Source: Malurus cyaneus samueli (taxonomy: Eukaryota > Chordata > Aves > Passeriformes > Maluridae). Taken from it: a stretch of 64,000 bases of DNA. Position numbers and translations under genes: made by a program. The first letter of the stretch is position 1. Each line of letters opens with the position of its first letter. The notes beneath the pieces were generated by a model. That model had not been told where the DNA came from, did not search any database, and saw only the letters and a list, made by a program, of their open reading frames with translations. This document shows positions 1-11,600 of the stretch, one piece after another. The stretch is from contig CM019217.1 in the NCBI GenBank assembly GCA_009741485.1, positions 38,945,303-39,009,302 of the forward strand. The letters run 5' to 3'.

Positions 1-1974
1 GATGGAAAAGCAGAGAAACTCAGCAGCTTCTTTCTGATGTTTATTAAAACAGGTTGATACTAACAGAATGCTTCAAGCCATGTAGAGCAGTTCTCTGTAT
101 TCACTGAGTTTTGTAGTGTTTTCTGGGCAGATCAATGGTTTTTACAGTACTGTTGTTGATCAAGGATGTTCAAAAGAGAATACAAAATTTAGTCAGCCAT
201 ATGTGTCACACTGGGACAGCAATTTTAGTGTGCTTTTAAAAGTATATAGTATTTGTTTTAGTCATCATCTGAGAAGCCCTCATGGTCTTCGATCTTAGCT
301 TCACCTTCTGTTCAAGAGTACTTGAAACTCTTCTTCATTCATTCTTTCTGCTCGAGATCTGTCATGGCGCGTTGCACTACACGAGACTGATTGTTGCACA
401 CTGCTAACAACCTCTAGTCAATATAAGCAACTTTTTATGAATACTGAAGTCAGATCTTTCTTGTGGAGAAGGTGATCTTCCTGTAGTAGCTATCCCACCT
501 TGACTAATGCTTAAACACTTCGGTACAGTTCAGTGATACTGCATTTTTTCTTGGCCTTTTTCTGCTTTAAATGTAGTTTAGTATTTCTAAGATATGTTCA
601 AGGCACTATAATGCATTTCTGCAATGCTTCAAAATCTGCACTCTGCTGGTGCTCTTTGCAAGTCTTTACTTTGGTCACTATGACCCTCTAGTTCCAACAA
701 TTCATCAAAATGTTTCCACACCCATCTTCAGAACTTACTTTCTTAATTGTTCAATGCTAACTTGACACTTTAGTGCTTACCCAAATGCTGAGGCCTTTGC
801 ACTTTTGGCCTTTTTATAGGTTGAATCTCTTTCTGCCAGTAATTCATTACTGCAGCCTTTTTCTGTAGCATCCCTGATTCAGAGTAGGAGAGTAGCCAAT
901 TTTGCTGGGAGTATTAATGCTTAGCAGCAAAATATTTCTTTACTGCAGGCCTCTGCCTGGATCTATTAGTTCTGCACTTCTCTGGATGCATTTTCTCACA
1001 GATTCTTCTATCTGTAATGCCTGGAAGACATCTTCAAGACTTTAAAAACAGTCCATCTTACAGAAGAATGATAATTATCATGATTTGTATTTGTCGGTCT
1101 TCAGATTGCAAGGACTCCAAATATATTTATGGATGGTTATAAATGAAGGTGTAACATGCCCTTATCAAGATAAATGATGATCATAAATGAGATCCCCTGG
1201 AAGACTTCTTGGAGTATTGATGTTTCAGATCCCCAAAGTACAAACCGTGGATGTCCAACAATTATAATGCTTAACCCCAGGCAAGGCGTCACAAGGCAGC
1301 CTAATCTGCAGAGAAGAGCAGTTGTCCTTCCAGAACATAGGGGCTGTCCCAAATATTAGGACACCCTACCTACTTACCCTACCTGCACCACCCCTACCCT
1401 ACTTAGAGGTGGAAGATCACTGGTTTGTATTTGAGTAACAAAGAGAATCTCTGAAAGTAGGAGCTCATTATGTGGGTAACAGCTCCTTGATTCCTACCTG
1501 ATAAAGATCATAGAGATTCATTGTCAAACCTACCAGTTTCACTCCAGTTGATCTGTTAATGTGCCATTTGGGTAAATTAAAGCTTAATTGTGCTAGCCTT
1601 GAAGCACTTCTTGACATGACTGGATATTGATATCTCAAGGGCCAGTGTTTATAGCATTGGATACTCTGGTGTGCACCAGTACTTTGAGCACTGATGAGCT
1701 GTGAATGTCTGGTATTCCGCAGTTCATTATTCAGCGATACACTGATACTATCTAAAGGACAATTCTTGCCAAATCTGTGAAAGTAGATTAAGGATGAAGA
1801 TGATTAGATATCTTGTTTGTATTCAGGTTTTCAGAAAGACTGATGTCAGATTCATTGCTCTTTCAAAAGAAGCGATTGCACTGATTTTTGTAAAGAATTT
1901 TTTTCTTCGTGGCTCAAGACTGCCATAAGTTTTCCAGTGACTCTGCTTTTTTATTGAAACAATTTCACAAATCT

Positions 1975-1996
1975 AAAAAAAAAAAAAAAAAAAAAA
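1975..1996 (+). repeat. poly(A) tract, 22 bases
   Basis: This is an uninterrupted run of 22 A. The sequence upstream is not a recognisable retrocopy or SINE, so I treat it as a simple repeat within the SPOCK3 intron. Confidence 0.9.
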
Positions 1997-2465
1997 GCTT
2001 TTCAAACTTAGGAACTAATTGGCAAATAAAGAGGGAGGCATTATGAACTTCTAGCCTGCCAATCTCTTTGACAGTTTTAAGCACCAGAGTGATTTAGTAT
2101 TTGTAAGAGTTTTTGCTGCTTTTATCCTGAGAAGCAAAGCTTAAGTGTGAATCTTGAAGACTTAGCTTCTGAGAAGAAGAGTGTTTTGGGTAAGTAACTT
2201 TCTCATTGCCTTGTTCTCTCTTGGTTAGTGGTATTCCTTTTGGTAATTATGACACCAAAGATTTATAGCTATAATAGAAGATTTTTTTTCCTTAGGCATC
2301 ATCCATAATTTTTACATTTTCACATGTTAGTGCTCAGATTGGATCTCTTGTATGCAGATTTCTGTTTCTAATTTAGGATTATTTTTCATGGGAAAAAAAA
2401 ATACATGTATTTTTCCTATCTGACTAGTTCTTCATTGGCATATTTCCCATCACTTTTTGAAGAGA

Positions 2466-2680
2466 GGGATAGGATAGGATAGGATAGGATAGGATAGGAT
2501 AGGATAGAATAGAATAGGATAGGATAGGATAGGATAGGATAGGATAGGATAGGATAGGAGAATGGAATGGCATGGCATGGGATGGCATGGAATAGAATAG
2601 AATAGAATAGAATAGAATAGAATAGAATAGAATAGAATAGAATAGAATAGAATAGAATAGAATAGAATAGAATAGAATAG
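2466..2680. repeat. compound pentanucleotide microsatellite (GGATA / GAATA)
   Basis: About 215 bases are built from 5-base units in blocks. A GGATA block with two GAATA interruptions comes first, then a short GGAAT/GGCAT block (about 2559-2590), then about 18 pure AATAG units up to 2680. The array abuts a remnant of a minus-strand CR1 3' end. CR1 3' tails consist of short ATTCTATG-like repeats, so the array most likely grew from that tail. The two overlapping minus-strand reading frames through it are artefacts of a period that is not a multiple of three. Confidence 0.95.
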
Positions 2681-2742
2681 GTGGGAAAGGTTCTATGACA
2701 TAATCCAACCATTAAACTAACCCTGCCAAATCTACCCGGGTC
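2681..2742 (-). mobile_element. CR1 LINE 3'-end remnant
   Basis: The bases after the pentamer array read like the antisense of a CR1 3' end. They include a GGAAAGG-like stretch, then AATCCAACC, then ATTAAACTAACCCTGCCAA. This follows the common avian CR1 pattern (TCCAACC, ATTAACCTA, CACTGCCAAGTC). Only about 60 bases are recognisable before the match fades. Orientation is minus, with the element's 3' tail pointing left into the microsatellite. The match was made from memory of CR1 consensus sequences, so confidence is moderate. Confidence 0.55.
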
Positions 2743-4545
2743 TTAGATCCTTATAGTCTGTGATATTGGTGTGATAAATGACTGTCATTTATTAGATTAA
2801 TGATTAGTAGAAAATTACTTTAGTTTGGATATAACCCATCCTCTGAATGTGGTAGCATTAAGAGTATAGATCTTCAAATATTGGGAGACAGAAACCTTAG
2901 GTTTGAAAGGTAATAAGAAATAGTGAGCATGATCATCATGAAAATACTTCTTCCAACACTAAAAGTAAACCTTTATGTAGCCTGAGCAAATACCCAAAGA
3001 CTGAATTCTTATAACCCAATACCCCCATGATGTAAAGTCTCAGTGATTTTTCAAGAGCACACTCAGAAAATTGGTTGGCTTTCTGGAAAGACAACTCCTG
3101 ACAATTTCTTCTGGCATTCCGATTCCTGTTTACAGTATTTTGAAAGTGGAGCTTGCTCTTAAGGCCTTCACTCTAAAAGAGTCATTATAGATATAGTTGA
3201 AAAGCTTGGCCCACCAGAGTTAAGGTCACTGGAAACATTTCTAAGCTTCCTTAAATGAATTGCACATGTAAATGTTATTTAAAATGTAAAACCAAGATAA
3301 ATGAACAGCCTGCTTTCCATAAGGGGTTAATATTGTCTGCTAGTTTTTATTTACTCTCTTAGATAATACCAAAGGCCTGTTGGAATAACTAGGCTGTGCC
3401 AGCCAGGAGGCTCTGTGCTCACCAGAAGTATATTTTGACCCCCACTTCATCTAGGCATTTGTCACCAGAGTCCCCTATCCAGTGACTGGTTCTGGTCTTA
3501 GGTGTGTTCTTCACCAATGGGCTAGGCCAGTCTTACTCCTCTCTAAACCAGCTCAGAACACCTTTCTCTATTTGCATGGAGAGAAAGGGATCCTTGGATT
3601 AATTACACAGCAAGGATGTAATGTAAATTAACAGAGCCTGCTAAAATGGAAAATGCATTTAGTATTCATGTAAGATTTTGTCTGGGAACTGTGCAAGCTA
3701 AAGACACCTGTGAGTAAACTCAGTAATTCTGCTGCTGTTTCAGAATGAGAAATGCCCTGGTGCAAGTGATCTAATGTGGTACGCAGTGCCAGTGTTCAGA
3801 GATTAATTAGTGCTTTGCTGTCTTAGATTTTTCACTCACTCAACAGTGATGTAAACACTTCCACATCTTATTTTCTTCCCATTCATAGGGCATACTGTGA
3901 CTTTCTTTTACTGACCGTAGAAAATTAAATTACTCAGAACTGGAATAAGCTATAATTGAAGAATGGAAAACTGAATTTTAATACATATTCTGCTTCTTAG
4001 AGCAATCTAAAGTTTGACCTCCATTTTTAAGTTTGCTTCACCTGGGGCTTTGTATGCATGTTAAATTGTTGCCAGAGAATCACAAACTTGCAGACTTCAG
4101 TGAAGAAAAGAACCTTACTTTCTTAGTGTAGTATGTGAAATACAAAATTTGAACATGCCTTCTAAAGAGGACAAAAGGGAAGAAATTAAAAGAGCCATCG
4201 TGTTTCTGACCAGTACATGAGTTAAGCTTCACAGGTGCACTCTGATTTTTATAGACGGATAAAGTAGGGTGTGATAGAGGTACTATTTTGGTCTAATATT
4301 CCTTGGTCCTTCAGACTAGTGACTAGATGCTCACTTAGAGATGAGTTAATAGGAGTGACCTTCTGTGCAAATTCATGGTGGTGCACAGATTCATAATTCT
4401 CAAGCTGTAGCAAGGTATGGTAATTCTTCTATTTCAGACGCCTGTTTCATAAGATCAGAAGGACCTTACAATATGGCAAACTGTGAAAACCTGGTCATGT
4501 CCTAGATACTGTGTAATCTGTTTAACATTTGTTGTGTCATTTTAG

Positions 4546-4608
4546 ACCCACCTTGCCAGACAGAACTCAGCAACATTCAGAAGCAGCAAGGAGGAAAGAA
4601 GCTCCTAG
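4546..4608 (+). CDS. SPOCK3: SPOCK3 (testican-3) exon: start of thyroglobulin type-1 domain
   Basis: This 63-base exon is bounded by a TTTAG acceptor and a GTGAGC donor and is in phase 1 on both sides. It encodes a peptide reading DPPCQTELSNIQKQQGGKKL and then LG, counting the split codons at the ends. That is the testican linker plus the first cysteine and helix of the thyroglobulin type-1 domain. Testican-3 is a secreted heparan/chondroitin-sulfate proteoglycan of the SPARC/BM-40 family, made mainly in brain. The DPPC start and QTELSNIQ match SPOCK3 better than SPOCK1 or SPOCK2. The exon is too short for most ORF finders. Its joined frame continues without a break into 5756-5893. Confidence 0.88.
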   Translation, partial: THLARQNSATFRSSKEERSS

Positions 4609-5755
4609 GTGAGCCATAGAGCATTCTTTTGAAGCTTTTATTACTTACATAAATAACCCTAGTTAAACAGCAACACAAAATCAATATTAATCCAATGAAG
4701 ATAGACCACAGTAAATCTCAGCAACAAAATTTATGAAAATTTTTGAAAGCTATTAAACTTAGTTTTATTACCTTGCCTACCAAAAACTGTTACATCTGTT
4801 TTATTACCTTGATAGAAAGTACATTTTTACAGTTACAGAGAGGGCAGCATAAGGTACTCCTAAAGTAGTATCTCTGCTGGTCCTTTAACTGTAATATTCT
4901 GTAAGTTAATGAAATCTTTGTTGTGAATCAGTTTATACTGCATCAATATTTCAGAAGTGTAAAGTCTTCATTTACCACTAGCCACTGTGTAAAAGCTGCA
5001 ATAAAAGGCTTGGCTAAAGCAATCAAAACTGTATTTATGCTAAGGATGGTTTCTAACAAGAACTATACACTTTAAATACTTTCATATGAATATTTTGTTC
5101 ATTGTGGTCTCCGTTTTGTCCAAGTGGTCAACAATGGATTAATCAGCTGTAGGCAAGTCACTGCCTCACAAAAGAAACCTCTCTTGTACATATAAATGCA
5201 CATTTAATATTAATATTTTATGGTCTTTTTGTGTTATGCTGCATTTGTCTTCCGTGATGGAATAATTAAATATTAGGATGTAAATAAGTGGTTTGTAAAA
5301 TACAGATTAAACACAAATAATTCCTTGTAGCAGATAGTTTGTTAGTCAGGAAGTCTGGCCCTTACTCTTCAGATTTGTTTGTACTCCACAGATGATAGAA
5401 CTTCCCCTTCAGGGGTAGATCCTACATTTGAGCCTTTTCACCAGAATACAGTGAAAATCTTGACTGAGACATTCAGGGAGTAAGGAATATGTATCACTGG
5501 ATCAACAAAGACATTAAAGGAAGATTGTTCACTTTATTTCTTGAAATAAATGAGTGATATGTGTTATTTTCCTTCCCACATTTGATATATTCAGTCATTT
5601 TGGGTCAACTAATTTGGTACTACTAAACCAGTCAGTGTAAAGTCTGGAATGAAGAAACAGCAAAAGTTGCTTTTTGCTTTAATTGTGCCATTGGACATGA
5701 CGTTGGTTTTAATATACCTTTTCACCATCTATATACATATATATGTATATTGCAG
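4609..5755 (+). other. SPOCK3: SPOCK3 intron
   Basis: This intron of 1147 bases has a GTGAGC donor and a TGCAG acceptor and is phase 1. The acceptor is preceded by a TATATACATATATATGTATAT stretch rather than a strong pyrimidine tract. I see nothing else recognisable in it. Confidence 0.85.
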
Positions 5756-5893
5756 GGCAGTACATCCCGTTCTGTGATGAGGATGGGTATTACAAACCCA
5801 GCCAGTGCCATGGAAGCCTGGGGCAGTGCTGGTGTGTTGACAGATACGGTAACGAGGTGTCAGGGTCCAGAACAAACGGTGCAGCGGAATGTG
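5756..5893 (+). CDS. SPOCK3: SPOCK3 exon: core of thyroglobulin type-1 domain
   Basis: This 138-base exon (46 codons, phase 1 to phase 1) lies between a TGCAG acceptor and a GTAAGT donor. It encodes the diagnostic thyroglobulin type-1 core: [18 protein letters not shown], then [13 protein letters not shown], then SGSR and a final AAEC. With the cysteine of the previous exon, all six cysteines of the domain are present, including the CWCV signature. Such domains in related proteins inhibit cysteine proteases; testicans have been linked to regulation of MT-type metalloproteases and cathepsins. The reading frame open from 5743 runs past the donor to 5961, but the part after 5893 is intron. Confidence 0.95.
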
Positions 5894-6908
5894 GTAAGTT
5901 AAGAACCTTTTGTGGTGTTTGCTTTAGAGGTGTTATTCACTTTGATTGCCAACCAGGTTAAATTTCTTCAGTAAGAAATGTGGGGCCGACATACATGGAT
6001 TTTGATACAAAAAAAAAAACCACATTATATTTTGTTAATGTTATTGCTTCATTATTTTTTGGAACTACTGTCACTGTGTCAGCTATTAATAGACCCCTAT
6101 ATGTGCTTGGCATAGTGTATATTAACCCAGGAAATATTAATTTCCTAGAGAAGCGTTAGATAAGTCCCAAAATGTTTCATGAAATTCCTTTGGGTAATCA
6201 GCATGCTAGTGAATTCAATTTGACATTTTTTTCAGTTTTTATTTGAGGGAATTGCTAAAAGTTTTTAGCACACTAAATCTTCGCTTATTTTCCCTTCCCT
6301 ACTGCACTGGGCAGCTTCTTCCAAGAATTCCCATGTCACCTTTATTTGATGTCCCAGATATAAAAGATGAAAAAAAAAAAGTATTTTCCTCTTTTAAAAA
6401 AAAAGTCATTTATGAGTCCTTTTCACTTCTTCTCCAACAAAAGAACATAGCCTGAAGCAGAGAGTAAATTGAACACAGTGTTTGAGGTACAAGCTCAGGC
6501 CTATTGTCCATCAGATTCAGGATCCTTTTTAGATAAATGGACAGTTTGATATAGTTCAAGATAATATGTGAGAAGTGAACAATAGTCAGTGTATATTATC
6601 AGTAGTTCTTATTGTCATCTGTAAGTTGGACTTGAATTTTTTTCAGTTGTTCCTAACACTCATTATAGCTCTCCAAATCCTTAAAATCTATCTCCTTTTG
6701 TTAACATTGAGAAATTAATTCAATATTGAAGTGGATTCTTTATGACAAAAGAATCTTCATTTTATTTATATTTTATCTTTATGTCACATTCTGTAGTTAT
6801 CCTGAAAGTAAATAGTCTGGTGTGCCTTGTGTATATGATTATGTAAAATATACTATAAATATGTGGTGTATCTTGTGAGTCTTTTCTATAACTATCATAC
6901 CTTTTTAG
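5894..6908 (+). other. SPOCK3: SPOCK3 last intron
   Basis: This 1015-base intron has a GTAAGT donor and a CTTTTTAG acceptor and is phase 1. It contains two short A-rich runs near 6370 and 6396, and no recognised element. The reading frame at 6243-6455 looks like chance. Confidence 0.85.
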
Positions 6909-7081
6909 CTATCGATTTAGAGACTTCAGGTGATTTTGCCTCTGGTGATTTCCATGAATGGACAGATGATGAGGATGATGAAGATGAAATAATGAATGAT
7001 GAAGATGAAATTGAAGATGATGATGAAGATGAAGGAGATGATGATGATGATGATGATGGTGATCATGATGGATATATTTGA
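6909..7081 (+). CDS. SPOCK3: SPOCK3 terminal coding exon: GAG-attachment region and acidic tail
   Basis: This exon follows CTTTTTAG and completes a split Ala codon, giving AIDLETSGDFASGDFHEWTD. It then runs through a strongly acidic tail and ends at TGA (7079-7081) after the residues DHDGYI. It encodes 57 residues. The two Ser-Gly pairs beside acidic residues (SGD twice) are the expected glycosaminoglycan attachment sites. The tail is almost all Asp and Glu, with one block of seven Asp coded by tandem GAT. The ETSGDFASGDFHEW text and the DxYI ending identify SPOCK3 rather than SPOCK1, whose tail differs. The frame open upstream from 6863 is intron read-through. The minus-strand frame at 6926-7138 is a shadow of the GAT repeat. 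Confidence 0.95.
6961..7070 (+). repeat. SPOCK3: GAT/GAA trinucleotide-rich coding stretch
   Basis: Nearly every codon in this stretch is GAT, GAA or GAG, with a pure (GAT) block around 7039-7059. It encodes the acidic tail of SPOCK3. Tandem codons like these can change in number by slippage without breaking the frame. Confidence 0.85.
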
Positions 7082-7945
7082 TGATATTAGGGGGTCCATA
7101 TGTTGTACCTTTCTAAATTTCACAGGATGATATTTCAAAAAATCCCTTTGTTCTCCAAGATCAAAAGGGTTCTAACAAATATGTATATTTTGTATGATTA
7201 TTTCAAACATTGCAGCTGGAGTCACAGACTTGTTTAAAGAAGAATAATTATATAATGTGCTTTTAAGTTTTTAAATGCTGTTGCGCTGAAGAAAACACAT
7301 TGGAATTCTAGCCTGAAGGAAAAAATGTTATGTGCTACTGAAAATATATATATGTGCAAAACACACTATAAAGTCAACCTATCTCTTTAAAATTCTGCTG
7401 AAAAGGTATTTGCCCTTACTTGGAACTGTGCATGTCCTCTTCAGAATGCATACTGTGAATTAACTTCAGTTCCGTCAGTGTTTTAGGGCCTGTGATTGTC
7501 CATTTAATGAATCAGAAATGTATTCCAGTAGAAAAACATTGGTGCACAAGTAGCATCTCAACCAGCCTTTAATTAACCAAAGGTATGGAGAAAAATCAGG
7601 AGGGAAAACTATAGCAAAGTGCTACTCGTGTTTGCATTTGTAGTTAAATTTTTATTAGGAAATGGCTAGGTTATCAAAAGGATTTTCAAAAGCAGTAACA
7701 TGGACAAGCACCAATTCTATAATTCTAAAATTTTCTTGTCCTTTATTTTTTGTTTCATGTCAAGGTCTTAGAAGCTTTATCATTATTTACTTAAACATTG
7801 CTTCACCCTTTGTGGTTTCTCTGTATTTCTCTCTAACCAGACTAGCATAAAATATTTACATGGGGAAAAATATTTGCTTAAAATTGCATTACCTTTATAC
7901 ATGACTGTATTTCAGAGTATTGTCACTTGCCCCAAAGTAGTTTTT

Positions 7946-7951
7946 AATAAA
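7946..7951 (+). promoter_or_regulatory. SPOCK3: candidate poly(A) signal AATAAA (proximal)
   Basis: A canonical AATAAA lies about 865 bases after the stop. It is followed within 30 bases by TGATGATGC and then a T-rich stretch suitable as a downstream element. Confidence 0.45.
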
Positions 7952-8387
7952 TGTATGATGATGCTTTTTATTTTCTTATTTCAGGAAATAGTTTTGCTCT
8001 TTATCTCAATTCGTGTTGTTTTCTGTTACTAGTGCAGAAATTTAGAGAACGTATTGTAAAGGTGCCTTGCAAAATAGAACTAGAGAGGTTTTAGCATGCA
8101 TACCAGTATAGGATGTTAGGCAGTAGCTAAGCACACCCAATTACCAAATTAATACCAGTATAGGTTCTGCTGCTGGAATGAAGAAAATGGATTATTTTAA
8201 TTATTTTCCTATTATGTAATTACCATGTGGTCTAGTTTATACTTATTGTGTAGAGTAGCACTTAAGATTTGACTGTAGAGAAAATTACTTTAATCACTGT
8301 ATTTATGTTAGCATGTTAATTAATTGTGTAGACATTTTGAGATGACACCATCTTCATTCAATCCTATCTGTTTTCTTTTCTGCCCAC

Positions 8388-8393
8388 AATAAA
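8388..8393 (+). promoter_or_regulatory. SPOCK3: candidate poly(A) signal AATAAA (middle)
   Basis: AATAAA follows a pyrimidine-rich stretch and is followed by CCTGTGTAATGT and then GGTTGTATG, a fair GU-rich downstream element. This is one of the two best candidates for the main 3' end. Confidence 0.5.
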
Positions 8394-8592
8394 ATTGGTA
8401 TAACCTGTGTAATGTATTACTACAGGTTGTATGATTTCAAAAATTAATCACTGCTTTCCCATCATAAATTAAAAGAAAAATCAGATTCTTGAATTAATTT
8501 CTACACACTAAATACTAAATCTAATGTTTATCCTATGTAATATTGAAAAGTATAATGCATTTTCTTTTTTACTGTTTCTGTATAGTTTGCAA

Positions 8593-8598
8593 AATAAA
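8593..8598 (+). promoter_or_regulatory. SPOCK3: candidate poly(A) signal AATAAA (distal)
   Basis: AATAAA lies inside AAAATAAAAA, about 1.5 kb after the stop, with CTCTTGTAACC and CTTTGG downstream. A further AATAAA at 8938 is less likely. Confidence 0.45.
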
Positions 8599-8615
8599 AA
8601 CTCTTGTAACCAATC

Positions 8616-11600
8616 TTTGGCCAGTATAGCCCATCATTTTGACTTTTTTTCATAGCCTAAAATTTAGAATCAGGAAGAAGTCACGTTTCCTATACATTTT
8701 ACCTATTAAAATATGTATTTATTTGCATAAAGCCATTAATGTTTTATTTCCATTAAAGAATATTTGAATAGGGCAAAACCCATAGGGACCTCCCGGTTTT
8801 CTGTAATTTCCCGGATTTTTCTATAGCTTTGTTATGTACTTTTATTACATTGTCTTCGTTACATAGTAAAGAAAGAGAGAGATACGTGTTTTCAAGATCT
8901 GTCATAATTTGTGGGGCATAGTTGTGTTATTTTCTTAAATAAAAATAGTTAAGAGTTTACCATTCTGATAGTGGGATTTTGTCAGAGAACAGTTTCTTAT
9001 GACTGAAATTAACTGATATATAAATTGATTTTAAATAAAGAAGCTAAAGAAAAAGTGTTGTCATTATTGGCTGATACAATAAGTACTGTTGTGAGGAAGC
9101 TTTTTTGATGTGGCAAGTGGTCATTAGATAACAAACTGAAAATGAATTTCATTAAAACTTGTGATATTAGGAGAATTAAAGAGAATTCATAATGTGTTTT
9201 GTCTAAAGGGATTACAGTATGAATACTTTCTGAAAACAACTGTCGTGCAGAAGAGCATGAAAGAAGTTTATATTCTTTCTTCCCTGAAATTCCCCACTGA
9301 AGTGAAGGAGGAGGGAGTAGGCATGATTTCGGTCCCTGAATATTAAAGCTACTTATCATAAATTCAGAAGTAAGTCAAGATAGTTAAATTCACTAAGGAA
9401 CAGTGACAGTGGAGAATATGGATAATTTTAGATAATTTTTATGGTCCACAATTAAAATAGCAACAACAAAAAATTGAATTGTTACATATTCCCGAGGAAA
9501 GGACAGAATAGAGGTAGCTATACTGTAAGTCTTCCTTTGAAAACATCATTTCATTTTTTAAAGAATAGGTAACTGTCTCTGGATTAATACTGTGGTGTTG
9601 TTGCTTATCTTTTATGTTAACAAATGAACTGGACACTTCTTCACTGTGTGCTTCTTTCCTGCATTAAATAACTGTAGGAATTCAGAAGCAGGTCCAATGA
9701 ATAAAGGCAAAGGCTGATAATATAAATGTACTATAACTTAAACCATTTAGAGGCTTTTTCCTTCTTTCCATGAAATGCAGAAATTTGCACAGATGTCTGT
9801 CCCCATGATTACAGTCATACAGAAAGCAATTGGGAGCCCTTGACTATTTTTACTGTGTTGCTTTCATTTGTTATTTTTTCTCGATCTTACAGTTCGGCCC
9901 ATGTATTTATAGATATGCAAAGATAGTGATATAAATTTGGAGATGTTCAGACGCAGTGATTAATCCTCATGCTCTTCTGAGAATGTGTGGAATTATAATT
10001 CTCAGTTCCATTGGAAAGTAAGGAATAACAAACTCAATGCAGTAAAATATTATATAGTCTTTGAAAGGGGTGTTTTGGGTTGAGGCACAAACATATGCAG
10101 TTTAAAAGAAAATTAATTAGTGTCATTAGTTTGCTTATACAAAAACCAGATTATTCTGCAAGACTGAGGAAGATGGACCATAATGATAGTAGGAAAATTT
10201 TTGCCTATTTTGTGCACGTGGACAAGAACTGGACTTTTTTATCCTTATTTTAAAAATACACTGCCCAGGCAGAATAATAAACTTTTATCAGGAAGTGGAT
10301 TAAATTAATGCCTCATAGGAAATTAAAAAGTATCTGTATTTACAGATTCTTCATGAGAGCAGTGTATATATTTTTAATTATTAAAAGTTTTTCAAAATTG
10401 GATTGAAATAAAGCTGTGTCAGCAAAAATTTATTTGAAATACTTTAATTCTTTTTATTGTTTTTCCATTAATTTAAATATATTAGTCGCAAATTATTCAC
10501 AATTTCATTTTTAGCTAGTGCAGTGGACAATAAGGTAATTTGTCAACAAGTTCCTGTGTGAAAAGGATTGGTATTAACATGAAGAAGAATACAATGGATT
10601 GGGAGAATGTAACTTAACAGGTACCACTGGGTGAGTAATTAAAACACCAATTATTAAGAAACTCCGCTACTTCCTGAAGGCAAATACAATGTTGGACACG
10701 CTGAATTAAATCTTTTGTCATAATGGGATTTCTGTTAACACAGTGTCTACTTGCTGTGCAGGATGGGTGAGTTTGCTAATTTGTTAATTCATCCAGTTAA
10801 ATGGGAGTAGAAATTACTCTGAAGTTGAAGAGCTGGAGAATGGGAAACAGTTGCCTAGGCTTAAAGACGACACCTCCACTTGAATTTTTTGCCACGTTTT
10901 AGATGCTAATTGATCAAATCCTGAAAGAGACTACTGCATGGTATATGTCTTCTTGAAGGTGAGTTTTACAAGTGAAATATGTGTGCCTATTTTTAAAAAG
11001 AATCTCCATGCTATTGTGTTAGTAATAATCCAGGACATTTTACATCTTTTCACCAGCTCTCCACACAAATCCATAGAAAAATTTGATTAAAACCTCAGAT
11101 GTATATGCACAAAACTGGCTGATGCCTGTAACCATTTTGACTTAGATGAAATGTAACAGGTAAAATGAAGATGGATGGACAGGTCACCTCTTCAGCCTCT
11201 CTGCCTGTACCATTCAAAGATGTTTTGTAAACTCATGGAGCATTCAACAGTCTGTTGAACTAAAAAAAAAAAAAAAAAAAAAATGCTCATCCTTCCAACT
11301 CAGGTCATTATTCTGCTTATGAGGCAAATGTAGTTTTGAAAGAGCCAGCTGTACCCAGCACAAGGCACTGAGGGTCTGCTCTGTAGGTCATGCCGTTGAT
11401 GCCAGGTACACATTTGTGGGAAGACACTCTCAAGTTCCTTTCCCTTTTCATGGTTTGTTCATAGACTGATCTACTGACATGTTTCATTGAGATTGTCTGC
11501 TAGATTTTGGTCACTGTGAGGAAGAGGAGATTGGGTCTCCTCTACTGTAAATGTAATGCTTCTGATTGATTTCCATGTGCCTGGGCGGCTTGAGGGCCAC

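Larger units (their letters stand above)
1..4545 (+). other. SPOCK3: SPOCK3 intron, 3' part
   Basis: This is the downstream part of the intron before the exon at 4546. It ends in a TTTAG acceptor. I searched for the preceding exon, which should carry the end of the EF-hand domain with a WCYCF-type motif and end in phase 1. I did not find it, so the intron probably starts upstream of the window. It holds a 22-base A tract (1975-1996), a large pentanucleotide array (2466-2680) and a small CR1 remnant beside that array. Bases 300-1100 are pyrimidine-rich and could be an old unrecognised repeat. The short ORFs here look like chance. Confidence 0.7.
7082..8615 (+). other. SPOCK3: SPOCK3 3' untranslated region (end estimated)
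   Basis: AT-rich sequence without long open frames follows the SPOCK3 stop codon. The 3' limit is an estimate set by the candidate poly(A) signals at 7946, 8388 and 8593, which would give UTRs of about 0.9, 1.3 and 1.5 kb. From recall, mammalian SPOCK3 has a 3' UTR of similar size. No transcript evidence is available here. Confidence 0.6.

Noticed and set aside
1975..1996. A 22-base A tract as the tail of a processed pseudogene
   Set aside because: The upstream sequence has no recognisable coding content, and no flanking duplication was seen.
2416..2712. Two minus-strand frames of 94-98 codons rich in Tyr, Ser, Ile and Leu
   Set aside because: They are translations of the pentanucleotide array. 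A 5-base period stays open in several frames without being coding.
5743..5961. Full open frame around the thyroglobulin exon
   Set aside because: The first 13 bases and everything after 5893 are intron. The exon borders are set by TGCAG and GTAAGT and by phase agreement with the neighbouring exons.
6926..7138. Minus-strand frame rich in isoleucine opposite the SPOCK3 tail
   Set aside because: It is the antisense shadow of the GAT/GAA codons of SPOCK3.
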